A stretch of 64,000 nt of DNA from an uncultured Pelagibacteraceae bacterium (lineage in GTDB: Bacteria > Pseudomonadota > Alphaproteobacteria > Pelagibacterales > Pelagibacteraceae), in NCBI GenBank assembly GCA_902603905.1, contig CACKWM010000001.1, forward strand, positions 62,001-126,000, in the 5' to 3' direction. Positions 11,307 through 20,296 of this stretch are shown here, piece after piece; position 1 is the first letter of the stretch, and each line of letters opens with the position of its first letter. The notes below the pieces were generated by a model that worked only from the letters and a program-made list of their open reading frames with translations, was not told the origin of the DNA and ran no database searches. The translations under genes and the position numbers were made by a program.

Positions 11307-12702
11307 CTACAATCTCTTTAATTTGTTCTAAGAACCAACGATCTACTTTTGATAATTTATATATTTTTTTTAAATTAATTCTTTTACGTATTGCTTCTGC
11401 TATTAATAAAATTTTGTTTGGGATATTGGTTTTTAATTTCTTTTCAATATCATTCTTTTTTAAATCAAAAATTCTGTCCAAGCCTGAAAAGCCAACTTCT
11501 AAAGATATCAAAGCTTTTTGAAGGGACTCCTTAAAGTTTCTTCCAATTGCCATTGCCTCGCCAACGGATTTCATTGAAGTTCCTAATATTGCTGGCGAGC
11601 TAGAAAACTTTTCAAAAGTAAATCTAGGAATTTTTGTAACCACATAATCTATAGTTGGTTCAAAAGATGCAGGAGTAACTTTAGTAATCTCATTTTTTAA
11701 TTCATCAAGCGTGTAACCAATGGCTAGTTTTGCTGCCACTTTTGCAATTGGAAAACCAGTTGCCTTCGATGCAAGCGCTGAAGACCTAGAAACTCTAGGA
11801 TTCATTTCTATAATTACCATTCGTCCATTTTTTGGATTAATGGCAAACTGAACGTTCGAACCTCCAGTTTCTACTCCAATTTTTCTTAAGCACGCAATGG
11901 AAGCATTTCTCATAACCTGATATTCCTTGTCTGTGAGAGTTAAAGCAGGCGCTATTGTAATGGAGTCTCCCGTGTGAATTCCCATTGGGTCTAAATTTTC
12001 AATAGAGCATATTATGATGCAGTTATCTTTTCTGTCTCTAACCACTTCCATTTCAAATTCTTTCCAGCCTTCCAAACATTCTTCTACTAGAACTTGATTT
12101 ACTGGCGATGCATCAAGACCTTCCTCAACACGTTTAAAAAAATCTTTTTTAGTTTTGGCTATACCGCTTCCAAGTCCACCAAGAGTAAATGCAGGTCTGA
12201 TTATTGCTGGCAATCCAACTTTACTTAAACATTTTTTAATTTGTTTAATATTGTTAACAATTTCTGATTTTGGAAGATTTAATCCAATATCACTCATATT
12301 TTTTCTAAATTTTTTTCTATCTTCTGCATTAGAAATAGCTTTTGAATTTGCTCCAATTAGTTCAATTTTATATTTTTTGAGCAATCCAATTTTTTCTGCT
12401 TTAATTGCTAAATTCAGCGCCGTTTGTCCTCCCATTGTTGGTAAAATTGCATCAGGCTTTTCTGCTACTAAAATTTTTTCTAAAATATCTATTGTTATTG
12501 GTTCTATGTAAGTTTTATCTGCAACACCAGGGTCAGTCATAATTGTTGCAGGATTTGAGTTTATTAATATTACTTTATAACCTTCATCTTTTAATGCTTT
12601 ACATGCCTGTGTACCAGAGTAGTCAAATTCACAGGCTTGGCCAATAATTATCGGACCAGCTCCTACAACTAAAATTTTTTTAATATCTTTTCTTTTTGGC
12701 AT
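11269..12702 (-). CDS. carB: Carbamoyl-phosphate synthase large chain, N-terminal part (separate frame)
   Basis: This frame gives the first 477 residues of CarB: the N-terminal ATP-grasp (carboxyphosphate) half with [44 protein letters not shown] and [19 protein letters not shown]. It then enters the oligomerisation domain ([16 protein letters not shown]) and stops prematurely after an A-rich stretch. The missing remainder continues in the +1 frame as the adjacent CDS. The enzyme uses ammonia from CarA, bicarbonate and two ATP to make carbamoyl phosphate for pyrimidines and arginine. The start overlaps carA by 23 bases, as expected for coupled translation. Confidence 0.9.
   Translation of the reverse strand: MPKRKDIKKILVVGAGPIIIGQACEFDYSGTQACKALKDEGYKVILINSNPATIMTDPGVADKTYIEPITIDILEKILVAEKPDAILPTMGGQTALNLAIKAEKIGLLKKYKIELIGANSKAISNAEDRKKFRKNMSDIGLNLPKSEIVNNIKQIKKCLSKVGLPAIIRPAFTLGGLGSGIAKTKKDFFKRVEEGLDASPVNQVLVEECLEGWKEFEMEVVRDRKDNCIIICSIENLDPMGIHTGDSITIAPALTLTDKEYQVMRNASIACLRKIGVETGGSNVQFAINPKNGRMVIIEMNPRVSRSSALASKATGFPIAKVAAKLAIGYTLDELKNEITKVTPASFEPTIDYVVTKIPRFTFEKFSSSPAILGTSMKSVGEAMAIGRNFKESLQKALISLEVGFSGLDRIFDLKKNDIEKKLKTNIPNKILLIAEAIRKRINLKKIYKLSKVDRWFLEQIKEIVDEENKISKKRSA
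11280..11286 (-). other. A7 homopolymer at the carB frame junction
   Basis: Read on the coding (minus) strand, the run is seven A between TCC and GGT. With six A, the N-terminal frame would pass directly into the C-terminal frame; with seven it meets a TAA after four more codons. Such runs are classic sites of polymerase or ribosome slippage and of homopolymer sequencing error. Nothing in the sequence decides which. Confidence 0.6.
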
Positions 12703-13873
12703 TTTTTTTTACTAAATTAATAAATTGATTAAATAAATAATGACTATCTTGAGGACCAGGATTTGACTCTGGGTGATATTGAACAGAAAAAACAGGTTTA
12801 TTTTTTAACTTTATTCCTTCTATAGAATTATCGAATAAAGATTTATGAGTCATCTCAACATTTTTTGGTAAGCTTTCTTTAACTACTTCAAAACCATGAT
12901 TTTGACTCGTTATCTCAACTTTATTATTAATTAGATTTTTTACTGGATGATTTGCACCCCTGTGACCCAATTTCATTTTTTTTGTTTTTGCTTTAAGCGC
13001 CAAAGCTAACAATTGGTGTCCGAGACATATTCCAAATATTGGAATATTTGTTTTAATTAATTTTTGAATTATATTTATTGCATATTTTCCTGTTGCTGCA
13101 GGATCACCAGGACCATTTGATAAAAAAATACCATCAGGTTTCAATTTAATAATATCTTCAGATTCAAGGTTACAGGGAACAACAATTACTTGGCAATTAA
13201 AATTAGAAAAATATCTTAAAATATTTTTTTTAATTCCGTAATCAATTGCGATAATTTTATATTTCTTCTTTTTGTTTTTTTCAAAACCTCTTTCTTTTTT
13301 CCAAGTTTTGAAACCTTTCCATGTGTATTTTTTTTTGGTCGTAACTTTTTTTGCTAAATCAAGACCATTTAATCCAGGCCATTTAATAGAGCTATTAGTT
13401 AATTTTTTTAGATTAAAAATACCTTTATTATTATTAGAAATGGTACCCTTAGGTGCCCCTTCGTCTCTTATAAAATTAGTTAAACTTCTTGTATCTAATC
13501 CAGTAATTCCCACTATTTTATTTTTTTTTAACCAGATATCTAAGTTTCTCAATGATCTATAATTAGAAGGGTTAGTTATTTCTGAACTAAATATAACTCC
13601 TTTTGTCCAAATCTTATCAGATTCATGATCTTCATTATTAGTTCCTACATTTCCAATATGTGGAAAAGTAAAATTGATGATTTGTCCAGCATAAGATGGA
13701 TCAGATATAATTTCTTGGTAACCAGTTAAAGAAGTATTAAAACAAACTTCTCCAGTGGCCATTCCTTGGTAACCAATACCAATCCCTTTAAATATAGTTT
13801 TGTTTTCAAGAACTAAAACACCTGATGAAAAATGTGAAAATTTTTTTGAGTTTACTTTTTGCTTTTTGTTCAA
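12680..13873 (-). CDS. carA: Carbamoyl-phosphate synthase small chain
   Basis: CarA hydrolyses glutamine and channels ammonia to CarB. The 397 residues contain the N-terminal CPSase_sm domain ([33 protein letters not shown]) and a class I amidotransferase domain with nucleophile Cys in [14 protein letters not shown] and the His/Glu pair in [11 protein letters not shown]. The start is a TTG at 13873: an in-frame TAA lies immediately before it, and no ATG or GTG occurs before the conserved domain. The length is normal. It forms a carA-carB operon. Confidence 0.93.
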   Translation of the reverse strand: MNKKQKVNSKKFSHFSSGVLVLENKTIFKGIGIGYQGMATGEVCFNTSLTGYQEIISDPSYAGQIINFTFPHIGNVGTNNEDHESDKIWTKGVIFSSEITNPSNYRSLRNLDIWLKKNKIVGITGLDTRSLTNFIRDEGAPKGTISNNNKGIFNLKKLTNSSIKWPGLNGLDLAKKVTTKKKYTWKGFKTWKKERGFEKNKKKKYKIIAIDYGIKKNILRYFSNFNCQVIVVPCNLESEDIIKLKPDGIFLSNGPGDPAATGKYAINIIQKLIKTNIPIFGICLGHQLLALALKAKTKKMKLGHRGANHPVKNLINNKVEITSQNHGFEVVKESLPKNVEMTHKSLFDNSIEGIKLKNKPVFSVQYHPESNPGPQDSHYLFNQFINLVKKNAKKKRY

Positions 13874-13894
13874 TTACAACTCATGAGTTAAAGG

Positions 13895-13923
13895 TTAATA
13901 CAATAAAACCTAAATTTCCGCAA
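13895..13923 (-). promoter_or_regulatory. Predicted carA promoter
   Basis: On the minus strand TTGCGG (13918-13923) and TATTAA (13895-13900) are separated by 17 bases. This would start transcription about 15 bases before the TTG start of carA. It is a pattern match in an AT-rich gap, so moderate confidence only. Confidence 0.4.
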
Positions 13924-13994
13924 CAGATCTAATGTATATTTAAAAAAAAAATTTTTTCTTTTGAACAAAATTATCTATACAGTAGATTATAAAA

Positions 13995-14456
13995 ATGTCC
14001 CTAAGAGATAAAATCGATACAGGCTACAAAAATGCTTTAAAATTAAAACATAAAATTCAAATATCAACTTATAGGCTAATTTTATCAGGTATAAAGGATT
14101 TAGATATATCCAACAGATCAGGTCCAAACAAGAAAGAGACAAATGATGAAGATATTAAAAAATTATTAAAAAAAATGATCAAACAACGGTCTGAATCTAT
14201 AGATATTTACAAAAAAAATAACAGAAAAGATTTGCTAGAAGTTGAAGAAAAAGAAACAGAAATATTATCAGGCTACCTGCCGAAGCAGCTTGGGGAAGAA
14301 GAAACTAAAAAAATTTGTGCCGAAACTGCAAGTAAATTAGGCGCTAGCTCTATTAAAGATATGGGAAAAGTTATGGGAGAATTAAAAAAACAATACGCAG
14401 ATAGTTTAGACTTTGCAAAAGCTGGCTCTGCATTAAAAGAATTATTAAACAAATAA
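13995..14456 (+). CDS. GatB/YqeY domain protein
   Basis: This 153-residue protein is a free-standing YqeY domain, related to the C-terminal tRNA-binding domain of GatB. Typical features are an N-terminal helical segment (SLRDKIDTGYKNALK, then STYRLILSGIKD), a central EKETEILSGYLPKQL and the C-terminal DMGKVMGELKKQYADSLD and AGSALKELL. Its role is unproven, possibly tRNA binding. It overlaps dnaG by one base (TAATG) and heads a yqeY-dnaG-rpoD unit, taking the place rpsU has in the enteric macromolecular-synthesis operon. Confidence 0.88.
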   Translation: MSLRDKIDTGYKNALKLKHKIQISTYRLILSGIKDLDISNRSGPNKKETNDEDIKKLLKKMIKQRSESIDIYKKNNRKDLLEVEEKETEILSGYLPKQLGEEETKKICAETASKLGASSIKDMGKVMGELKKQYADSLDFAKAGSALKELLNK

Positions 14457-16240
14457 TGAAATATCCAAAGGAATATTTAGACGAAATTAAAGCACGCCTG
14501 AAGGTTTCAACTGTTGTATCGAAAACTGTTAATCTAAAAAAAAGAGGAAAAGAATTTGTAGGCTTGTCACCTTTTAAAACAGAAAAGACTCCATCTTTTA
14601 CTGTAAATGATGAAAAAGGTTTTTATCATTGTTTTAGCACATCTGAACATGGAAATATTTTTGATTTTGTAATGAAAACTCAAAATTTAAAATTTGGTGA
14701 AGCAGTAAAATCATTGGCAAATTTAGCAGCAATGAGACCATACACATTTTCAAAACAAGATGAAGAAAGAGAAAAAAATTGGCAAGAGTATTGCTCTATA
14801 TACAATCAATATGTTCAATTTTATCATGATGAAATTTTAAAAAATGAACAAGCAGCAACAGCAAGAAATTATTTAAAAAAAAGAAACTTATCTAAAGAAG
14901 AAGTTAAAAAATTTAAGATTGGATACGTTAAAAAAAATTCAATTTTTTATGAAAAATTAAAAAAAGAATTTAGCGAAAAGATTTTAACTGAAAGTGGCTT
15001 ATTTTATTTAGATGAAAAGAAAAATACCTATGTTGAAAGATTTAGAAGTAGAGTTATTTTTCCAATTAATAATATTTCAGGTCAACCCATAGGATTAGGA
15101 GGAAGAATAATCGAAGAAAAAAATTATCTAGCAAAATATATTAATTCACCAGAGACTCTATTTTTTAAAAAAGGATCAAATTTGTATAATTTAGATCTTG
15201 CGAGGAAGCTATCTAATAAAATTGATCATGTTTATCTTGTTGAAGGTTATATGGATGTTATTGGATTAAACAAAAATGGAATAGAAAATGTTGTTGCTAA
15301 TCTCGGAACTTCATTGACAGATAAACAAATATTAATTTTGAATCAGTTTTTTGACGATATTATTATTTGTTTTGATGGTGATGAAAGTGGATACAAAGCA
15401 GCACTAAGAGCTGCAGAAAATTCAATAAAGGAACTGAAACCTGAAAAAAACATTTCATTTTTATTTTTACCAAATGGCGAAGATCCTGATAGTTTTGTAA
15501 ACAAAAATAGTAAAAATTATTTTATTGATTTTACTAAGAATAGTAAAATTTCAATACATCGATTCATATTTGATCATTATAAAAAACAGACAGATGGTAG
15601 CCCTTCGTCCATGGCCATTTTTGAAAAAAATTTAAGATCAATTGCTAACAGCATAAAAGATGATTTTATAAAAAAGTATGTACTAGAATACTTTTTAGAA
15701 CAAGTTTCAGTTTTAACACCTCACTCTAACGTAAACAAAAAACAATTTTACACTAAAAAGGTTAAATCATTAAAATTAACTCAAAAACATTTTAATGAAA
15801 CAAAGTCTTTAAGCCCAATTGAGTTAAAAGAATTTTCACTTTTATACTTAATAATGAATAATTTAGATATTTTTCAAAAAAATACTCATTTAATTGAAAA
15901 TATAAAATTTTTCTCTAATGAAAATAAACTAATTTTTGATGTTATTTTCTCTAAATTAAAATCTGAAAAAAAACTTACACTAAATAACCTTGAAATAGAT
16001 AGCCAACTTATTGATAGAATATTTAAATTTGCATCAATAAAGCATATATTAAACAATCATAAAAATGATCAACAAAAAATATTTGAGTTATTAGATGAAT
16101 ATTTGCACGATCTTAAAATTTATGGACTAGAGGTAAGAATAGAGGAGTTAGAATCAAAATTCTCTAAAGATTTAAGCGAAACCACATTTAATGAAATTAA
16201 AGATTTAAAAGAGCAAAAAAAAAAGCAAAATATCAATTAA
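14456..16240 (+). CDS. dnaG: DNA primase with degenerate zinc-binding domain
   Basis: DnaG lays RNA primers for replication. The 594 residues have an N-terminal CHC2-type domain, a TOPRIM catalytic core (VYLVEGYMDVIGL with the acidic Glu; IICFDGDESGYKA with the DxD-type pair) and a C-terminal helicase-binding region. In the CHC2 domain, the four ligand positions expected to be Cys-His-Cys-Cys read Ser38, Lys41, Cys59 and Thr62 (GLSPFKTEKTPSF and FYHCFSTSEHGN), so zinc can hardly be bound in the usual way. The fold-defining residues around them are kept. It is translated by one-base overlap with the YqeY gene, and a short gap with a hairpin precedes rpoD. Confidence 0.95.
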   Translation: MKYPKEYLDEIKARLKVSTVVSKTVNLKKRGKEFVGLSPFKTEKTPSFTVNDEKGFYHCFSTSEHGNIFDFVMKTQNLKFGEAVKSLANLAAMRPYTFSKQDEEREKNWQEYCSIYNQYVQFYHDEILKNEQAATARNYLKKRNLSKEEVKKFKIGYVKKNSIFYEKLKKEFSEKILTESGLFYLDEKKNTYVERFRSRVIFPINNISGQPIGLGGRIIEEKNYLAKYINSPETLFFKKGSNLYNLDLARKLSNKIDHVYLVEGYMDVIGLNKNGIENVVANLGTSLTDKQILILNQFFDDIIICFDGDESGYKAALRAAENSIKELKPEKNISFLFLPNGEDPDSFVNKNSKNYFIDFTKNSKISIHRFIFDHYKKQTDGSPSSMAIFEKNLRSIANSIKDDFIKKYVLEYFLEQVSVLTPHSNVNKKQFYTKKVKSLKLTQKHFNETKSLSPIELKEFSLLYLIMNNLDIFQKNTHLIENIKFFSNENKLIFDVIFSKLKSEKKLTLNNLEIDSQLIDRIFKFASIKHILNNHKNDQQKIFELLDEYLHDLKIYGLEVRIEELESKFSKDLSETTFNEIKDLKEQKKKQNIN

Positions 16241-16284
16241 ATCATCCAAATTAGACATGGATTTTTTTAAATTTAGCATTATAT

Positions 16285-16303
16285 AAGTCTTCCGGACTTT
16301 TTT
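16285..16303 (+). terminator. Hairpin plus T tract just upstream of rpoD
   Basis: The inverted repeat AAGTC / GACTT (16285-16289, 16295-16299) surrounds the 5-base loop TTCCG and runs into six T (16298-16303). It resembles a short intrinsic terminator or attenuator ending three bases before the GTG of rpoD. The stem is only 5 bp, so it may act weakly, tuning sigma factor relative to primase. Confidence 0.45.
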
Positions 16304-16306
16304 ATT

Positions 16307-18142
16307 GTGGAAAGAATAATTACAAAATCATTTGCAAGATTGATGGGCAGGGGTGTCCATAGAGGGTTTATTACACATGAAGAATTAAACAAATCTTTAG
16401 GAAAAAGAAACCTTTCAGGTGAAAATCTTGAGCAAGCTTTCATTCACATCTTTGATGAAAAAATTTCATTAGTAGAAAAAAAATCTGATTTTAAAGTTTT
16501 AAAAAAGAAAGATAGCGCTTCCAAAGAAGAAGGAAAAACTTTGGATAAAAGTGACGATCCTATACGAATGTATTTAAGAGAGATGGGTGGAGTGGAATTA
16601 TTATCTCGTGAAGGGGAAATTGCAATTGCAAAAAGAATAGAAGCAGGAAAAGATATAATGCTTAACGCATTATCTCAAAGCCCAATTACTGCACAACAAT
16701 TTTTTGAATGGAATGAAAAACTTCAAAAGAATGAGATTTTAGTTAGAGAAATTATCGATATTGATACAAACTATATGGAATACGAGAATGTAGATCAAAC
16801 TGTTAAATCAAAGGAATCGAATGAAGATAACAAAGAAAAATTAGAAGATAACAATGAAAATAGTGAAGAAGATGAATTCAATCCCACGCTTGCTGCTATG
16901 GAGACTGAAATTAAACCAAAAGTTTTGCAAACAATAAATACTTTAACCAAAGACTATAATAAATTAATCAAATATCAAAAAGAAAAATTAGATTCTGTTT
17001 TAAAATCAAATACATTTTCAAACTCAAAAGAAAAAAATTATCAAAAAATTGTTAGTGAAATATTAAAAAATATTAAAACACTTCAATTGTCACCATCAGT
17101 TTTAGAAGAATTGGTGCAAAAACATTATATTGAAAATAAAAAAATTATTTCTCTCGAAGGAAATCTTTTGAGGCTGGCAATAAATAACAAAATATCAAGA
17201 AATGAATTTATAAAATTTTATGTTGGAAATGAAATTAATCCAAACTTGAAAAATTTTTTAGATACAAATTCGGTTTGGAAACAATTTTTTCAAAAAAATA
17301 AAGATGAATTTAAAAATATTAGAGAAAGACTTGTTGAAATAAGTCATAAACTTGGAATAACTGTTACAGAATTTAAAAAATTGGTTAGCAGAGTACAAAA
17401 AGGAGAAAAAGAATCAAGAATTGCAAAAAAAGAAATGGTAGAGGCCAATTTAAGATTAGTTATTTCTATAGCTAAAAAATATACTAATAGAGGTTTGCAA
17501 TTTTTAGACCTTATTCAGGAGGGAAATATTGGATTAATGAAAGCTGTAGATAAATTTGAATATAGAAGAGGCTATAAATTTTCGACTTATGCAACATGGT
17601 GGATAAGACAAGCAATTACCAGATCAATTGCTGACCAAGCAAGAACTATTAGAATTCCAGTCCACATGATAGAAACAATCAATAAAATTGTTAGAACGCA
17701 AAGATTAATTTTAAGTGAATTTGGGCGAGAAGCTACTCCAGAAGAATTAGCAAAAAAATTAAGAATGCCTTTAGAAAAAGTTAGAAAAGTTCTTAAAATT
17801 TCAAAAGAACCAGTTTCATTAGAAAAACCCGTTGGAGATGAAGAAGACAGTAACCTTGGAGATTTTATTGAAGACACGAAAGCATTAGCGCCATTAGAGC
17901 AAGCAATAAAATCCAATTTAGGTGAAGCAACTACAAAAATATTATCCACACTTACTCCTAGAGAAGAAAGAGTTTTGAGAATGCGTTTTGGTGTTGGAAT
18001 GAATACTGACCATACTTTAGAAGAGGTTGGATTGCAGTTTTCAGTGACAAGAGAACGAATTAGACAGATTGAAGCCAAAGCTCTTAGAAAATTAAAACAT
18101 CCAAGTAGATCAAAACAATTAAAAAGTTTTTTAGAAAACTAA
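16307..18142 (+). CDS. rpoD: RNA polymerase primary sigma factor RpoD
   Basis: This is the housekeeping sigma-70. The 611-residue protein has region 1.1 ([20 protein letters not shown]), region 1.2 ([20 protein letters not shown]), an acidic linker, region 2 ([20 protein letters not shown], then [17 protein letters not shown]), region 3 ([12 protein letters not shown]) and region 4 with the -35 binding helix ([20 protein letters not shown]). The start is GTG at 16307; a later ATG at codon 13 would cut into region 1.1. No strong Shine-Dalgarno is present because the hairpin/T tract occupies the leader. Confidence 0.97.
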   Translation: MERIITKSFARLMGRGVHRGFITHEELNKSLGKRNLSGENLEQAFIHIFDEKISLVEKKSDFKVLKKKDSASKEEGKTLDKSDDPIRMYLREMGGVELLSREGEIAIAKRIEAGKDIMLNALSQSPITAQQFFEWNEKLQKNEILVREIIDIDTNYMEYENVDQTVKSKESNEDNKEKLEDNNENSEEDEFNPTLAAMETEIKPKVLQTINTLTKDYNKLIKYQKEKLDSVLKSNTFSNSKEKNYQKIVSEILKNIKTLQLSPSVLEELVQKHYIENKKIISLEGNLLRLAINNKISRNEFIKFYVGNEINPNLKNFLDTNSVWKQFFQKNKDEFKNIRERLVEISHKLGITVTEFKKLVSRVQKGEKESRIAKKEMVEANLRLVISIAKKYTNRGLQFLDLIQEGNIGLMKAVDKFEYRRGYKFSTYATWWIRQAITRSIADQARTIRIPVHMIETINKIVRTQRLILSEFGREATPEELAKKLRMPLEKVRKVLKISKEPVSLEKPVGDEEDSNLGDFIEDTKALAPLEQAIKSNLGEATTKILSTLTPREERVLRMRFGVGMNTDHTLEEVGLQFSVTRERIRQIEAKALRKLKHPSRSKQLKSFLEN

Positions 18143-18160
18143 ATATTCGAATAAACTATA

Positions 18161-19417
18161 ATGATAAAAAATATCCACTTAAATCGGGATATATTTGGTA
18201 AATTTATAAATAACTATTTTATCACTTTATTTTCTTTAATTCCAATTTCAATTATTTTAGGTTCTACAGTTTCATTAATAAATATTTTATTAATAGATAT
18301 ATCCTTTTTATTTTTAATTTTTTATATTAGAGAATTTTATTTTTTAAAAAATAAAGCAGTGAAATATCTGTTCTTATTATATTTTTATTTATTATTTAAT
18401 TCTTTAATTTCTATAGATCCATCAGAAGGTATTTTTAGAAATTTTGGTTTTATTAGAATTATAATACTATTTGTTGCAGTAAATTATTTTTTTAATCAAA
18501 AATTTTTTTTTGAAAAAGTTTTTTTTGTATGGCTAATTGTAATATTTTTTGTTGCTATAGACATTTTATTAGAGAGTTACACAGGAAGAAATATGCTTGG
18601 CTATGGAGAAGCATACGGAAGAAGAGTTGTAAGCTTTTTTAAGGATGAGCCAATTGTTGGAGGTTATATTAACGCATTTTATTTGATTTTAATTGGTTTT
18701 TTATACAATAAGTTCAATTTACAGCATAAAAATAAAACTTTATTGTTATCTTTATTTTTTCTTTTTGCAATTTTTTTAACAGGAGAAAGATCAAATACAA
18801 TAAAAGCTTTTTTGGGTATTACATTTTTTTATATTTTTTTTAAAGAATATAAACTTAAATATAAAATAACGTTTATTATAACTGGATTAATTTTTTTTAT
18901 TTTTATAATCTTAAATTCAGAATACTTTAAGCTAAGATATGTAGATCAAGTTAAATCTTTGTTAACTAAAAATAAAATATATTTTAAACTTCAAAAATCT
19001 GGTTATCAAGTTTTCAAAAATAATATTTTTTTTGGAGTAGGTAATAAAAATTACCGAGTTGAAACATGTGCTAAACTAGATAAAACAAATACACTTAAAA
19101 ACAAATACATTTGCACTACTCATCCACATCAAATTTATATAGAATTATTGTCTGAGCATGGGTTATTTGGTTCAATTTTTATATTATTTATTTTCTATAA
19201 ATTGTTTCTTTCAAAACTTATAAGTAATTTAAATAAAATTAATTACATTCAATTTGGAAGCTTAATTTACATTTCTTTAATTTTTACACCTTTGATACCA
19301 AGTGGTGCTTTTTTTAATGATTATTCAATAACATTATTTGGGCTTAATCTTGCAATTTTTTATGCAGCCAGTCCAAAAATGAATATTTTTTCTATCAATA
19401 AAAATAAAATAGGTTAA
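18161..19417 (+). CDS. O-antigen ligase (Wzy/WaaL)-like membrane protein
   Basis: This 418-residue polytopic inner-membrane protein has about ten hydrophobic segments. A large periplasmic loop near residues 265-325 ends in the THPHQIYIELLSEHGLFGSI motif typical of Wzy_C/WaaL proteins, which transfer or polymerise O-antigen on lipid carriers. A polymerase versus ligase role cannot be separated by sequence alone. It follows rpoD by 18 bases, so read-through is likely, and it precedes the tRNA-Val gene. Confidence 0.75.
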   Translation: MIKNIHLNRDIFGKFINNYFITLFSLIPISIILGSTVSLINILLIDISFLFLIFYIREFYFLKNKAVKYLFLLYFYLLFNSLISIDPSEGIFRNFGFIRIIILFVAVNYFFNQKFFFEKVFFVWLIVIFFVAIDILLESYTGRNMLGYGEAYGRRVVSFFKDEPIVGGYINAFYLILIGFLYNKFNLQHKNKTLLLSLFFLFAIFLTGERSNTIKAFLGITFFYIFFKEYKLKYKITFIITGLIFFIFIILNSEYFKLRYVDQVKSLLTKNKIYFKLQKSGYQVFKNNIFFGVGNKNYRVETCAKLDKTNTLKNKYICTTHPHQIYIELLSEHGLFGSIFILFIFYKLFLSKLISNLNKINYIQFGSLIYISLIFTPLIPSGAFFNDYSITLFGLNLAIFYAASPKMNIFSINKNKIG

Positions 19418-19437
19418 ACCCTATAAAACAATTTAAT

Positions 19438-19512
19438 GGGCTGTTAGCTCAATAGTAGAGTACTGCATTGACATTGCAGGGGTAGTTGGAGCGTAACCAA
19501 CACAGCCCACCA
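19438..19512 (+). tRNA. tRNA-Val (GAC), with atypical D- and T-loops
   Basis: The cloverleaf folds completely. The acceptor is GGGCTGT/ACAGCCC plus A73 and an encoded CCA; the D-stem is GCTC/GAGT; the anticodon stem is CTGCA/TGCAG around loop TTGACAT with anticodon GAC; and the T-stem is GTTGG/CCAAC. The T-loop reads AGCGTAA instead of TTCRANY, and the D-loop AATAGTA has one G instead of the G18-G19 pair. All stems are intact, which argues for a functional molecule. Confidence 0.88.
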
Positions 19513-19594
19513 TTACTTGCAAAAATAAACAAAAACAAAAAAACATTCTTTCTTGATAAACTATTTTATTGATGTAAAACTTTTATTTATTGAA

Positions 19595-19671
19595 GGGCCT
19601 GTAGCTCAGTTGGTTAGAGCAGTACACTCATAATGTATTGGTCCCAGGTTCGAGTCCTGGCGGGCCCACCA
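19595..19671 (+). tRNA. tRNA with CAT anticodon, probably tRNA-Ile2 (lysidine type)
   Basis: This is a canonical cloverleaf: acceptor GGGCCTG/CGGGCCC, D-stem GCTC/GAGC, anticodon loop CTCATAA, T-arm CCAGG-TTCGAGT-CCTGG, and encoded CCA. The 1-72 pair is G-C, so it is not the initiator. The C4-G69 and C5-G68 pairs are those recognised by TilS in E. coli tRNA-Ile2, which favours an ATA-reading tRNA-Ile2. Elongator tRNA-Met is the alternative. Confidence 0.9.
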
Positions 19672-19674
19672 AAA

Positions 19675-20277
19675 CTATTTGTTTATAAACTCTTTTAAGC
19701 TTGCAATTAGAGCATTGATATCTCCATCATTGCTTTGAATAATTGAATTAAATTCTTCTTTTTGAACTTTTGCAAGACTTACACCCTCAATAACTACATC
19801 TATAATTAAAGGTTTACTTGGGTCTTTAGTAACAATTCTCCAATCAATTTTAACCTCAGGTTTATCCTTAGTTTCTAATAAAACGCTTGATACCATTGTA
19901 TATTTTTCATTGATCTTTTTTTGAGAATCAACTCTAATTTTAGGATCTGTATACTCAGCTAATCTGCTGGAAAAACTTTTTAAAAAATACTTTTTAAATA
20001 TATCAAGGTATTCTTTTTTTTTATCATCAGACAACCCTTTTCTATGAGATCCTAAAGAATAAAAACCTATACCTCTAATGTCGACTGTTTCATTTGCTAT
20101 AGATTTGAGTTTTTCGATTTTTTGTTCTTTTGTAGAATTTGTAGTTAAAATTGATGAAGCTTGGTCTACTACAGATTGAACAAAATCTTTAGGCTCTAAT
20201 GAAAAAGACTTTCCTGTGAATGCAGAAAAAACAATTAAAATCAAAGAAAACTTAAGTAAAAATTTTTTTAAACTCAT
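19675..20277 (-). CDS. mlaC: MlaC-like phospholipid-binding periplasmic protein
   Basis: MlaC (Ttg2D family) ferries phospholipids between the outer-membrane MlaA complex and the inner-membrane MlaFEDB transporter. The 200-residue protein begins with a signal peptide (FLLKFSLILIVFSAFTGKSFS) and has the family pattern: IKSIANE-type helices, RGIGFYSLGSHRKGLSDDKK, YLDIFKKYFLKSFSSRLAEY, and a beta-rich C-terminal half (KIDWRIVTKDPSKPLIIDVV, then EGVSLAKVQKEEFNSIIQ). It lies 19 bases after mlaA, in the same operon. Its stop is only 3 bases from the 3' end of the convergent tRNA. Confidence 0.88.
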   Translation of the reverse strand: MSLKKFLLKFSLILIVFSAFTGKSFSLEPKDFVQSVVDQASSILTTNSTKEQKIEKLKSIANETVDIRGIGFYSLGSHRKGLSDDKKKEYLDIFKKYFLKSFSSRLAEYTDPKIRVDSQKKINEKYTMVSSVLLETKDKPEVKIDWRIVTKDPSKPLIIDVVIEGVSLAKVQKEEFNSIIQSNDGDINALIASLKEFINK

Positions 20278-20296
20278 AAGAGATATTTGTATGAAT

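Noticed and set aside
13961-13988. Promoter TTGAAC-N16-TAGATT before yqeY
   Set aside because: It would start transcription at or within the ATG, and the -10 is weak; I could not choose between this and other AT-rich matches.
17587-18078. Minus-strand frame inside rpoD, 163 codons
   Set aside because: It mirrors conserved sigma region 2-4 codons and shows no independent domain or start signal.
19438-19512. tRNA-Val as a pseudogene
   Set aside because: Acceptor, anticodon and T-stems are perfectly paired and CCA is encoded; decay would have broken some pairs.
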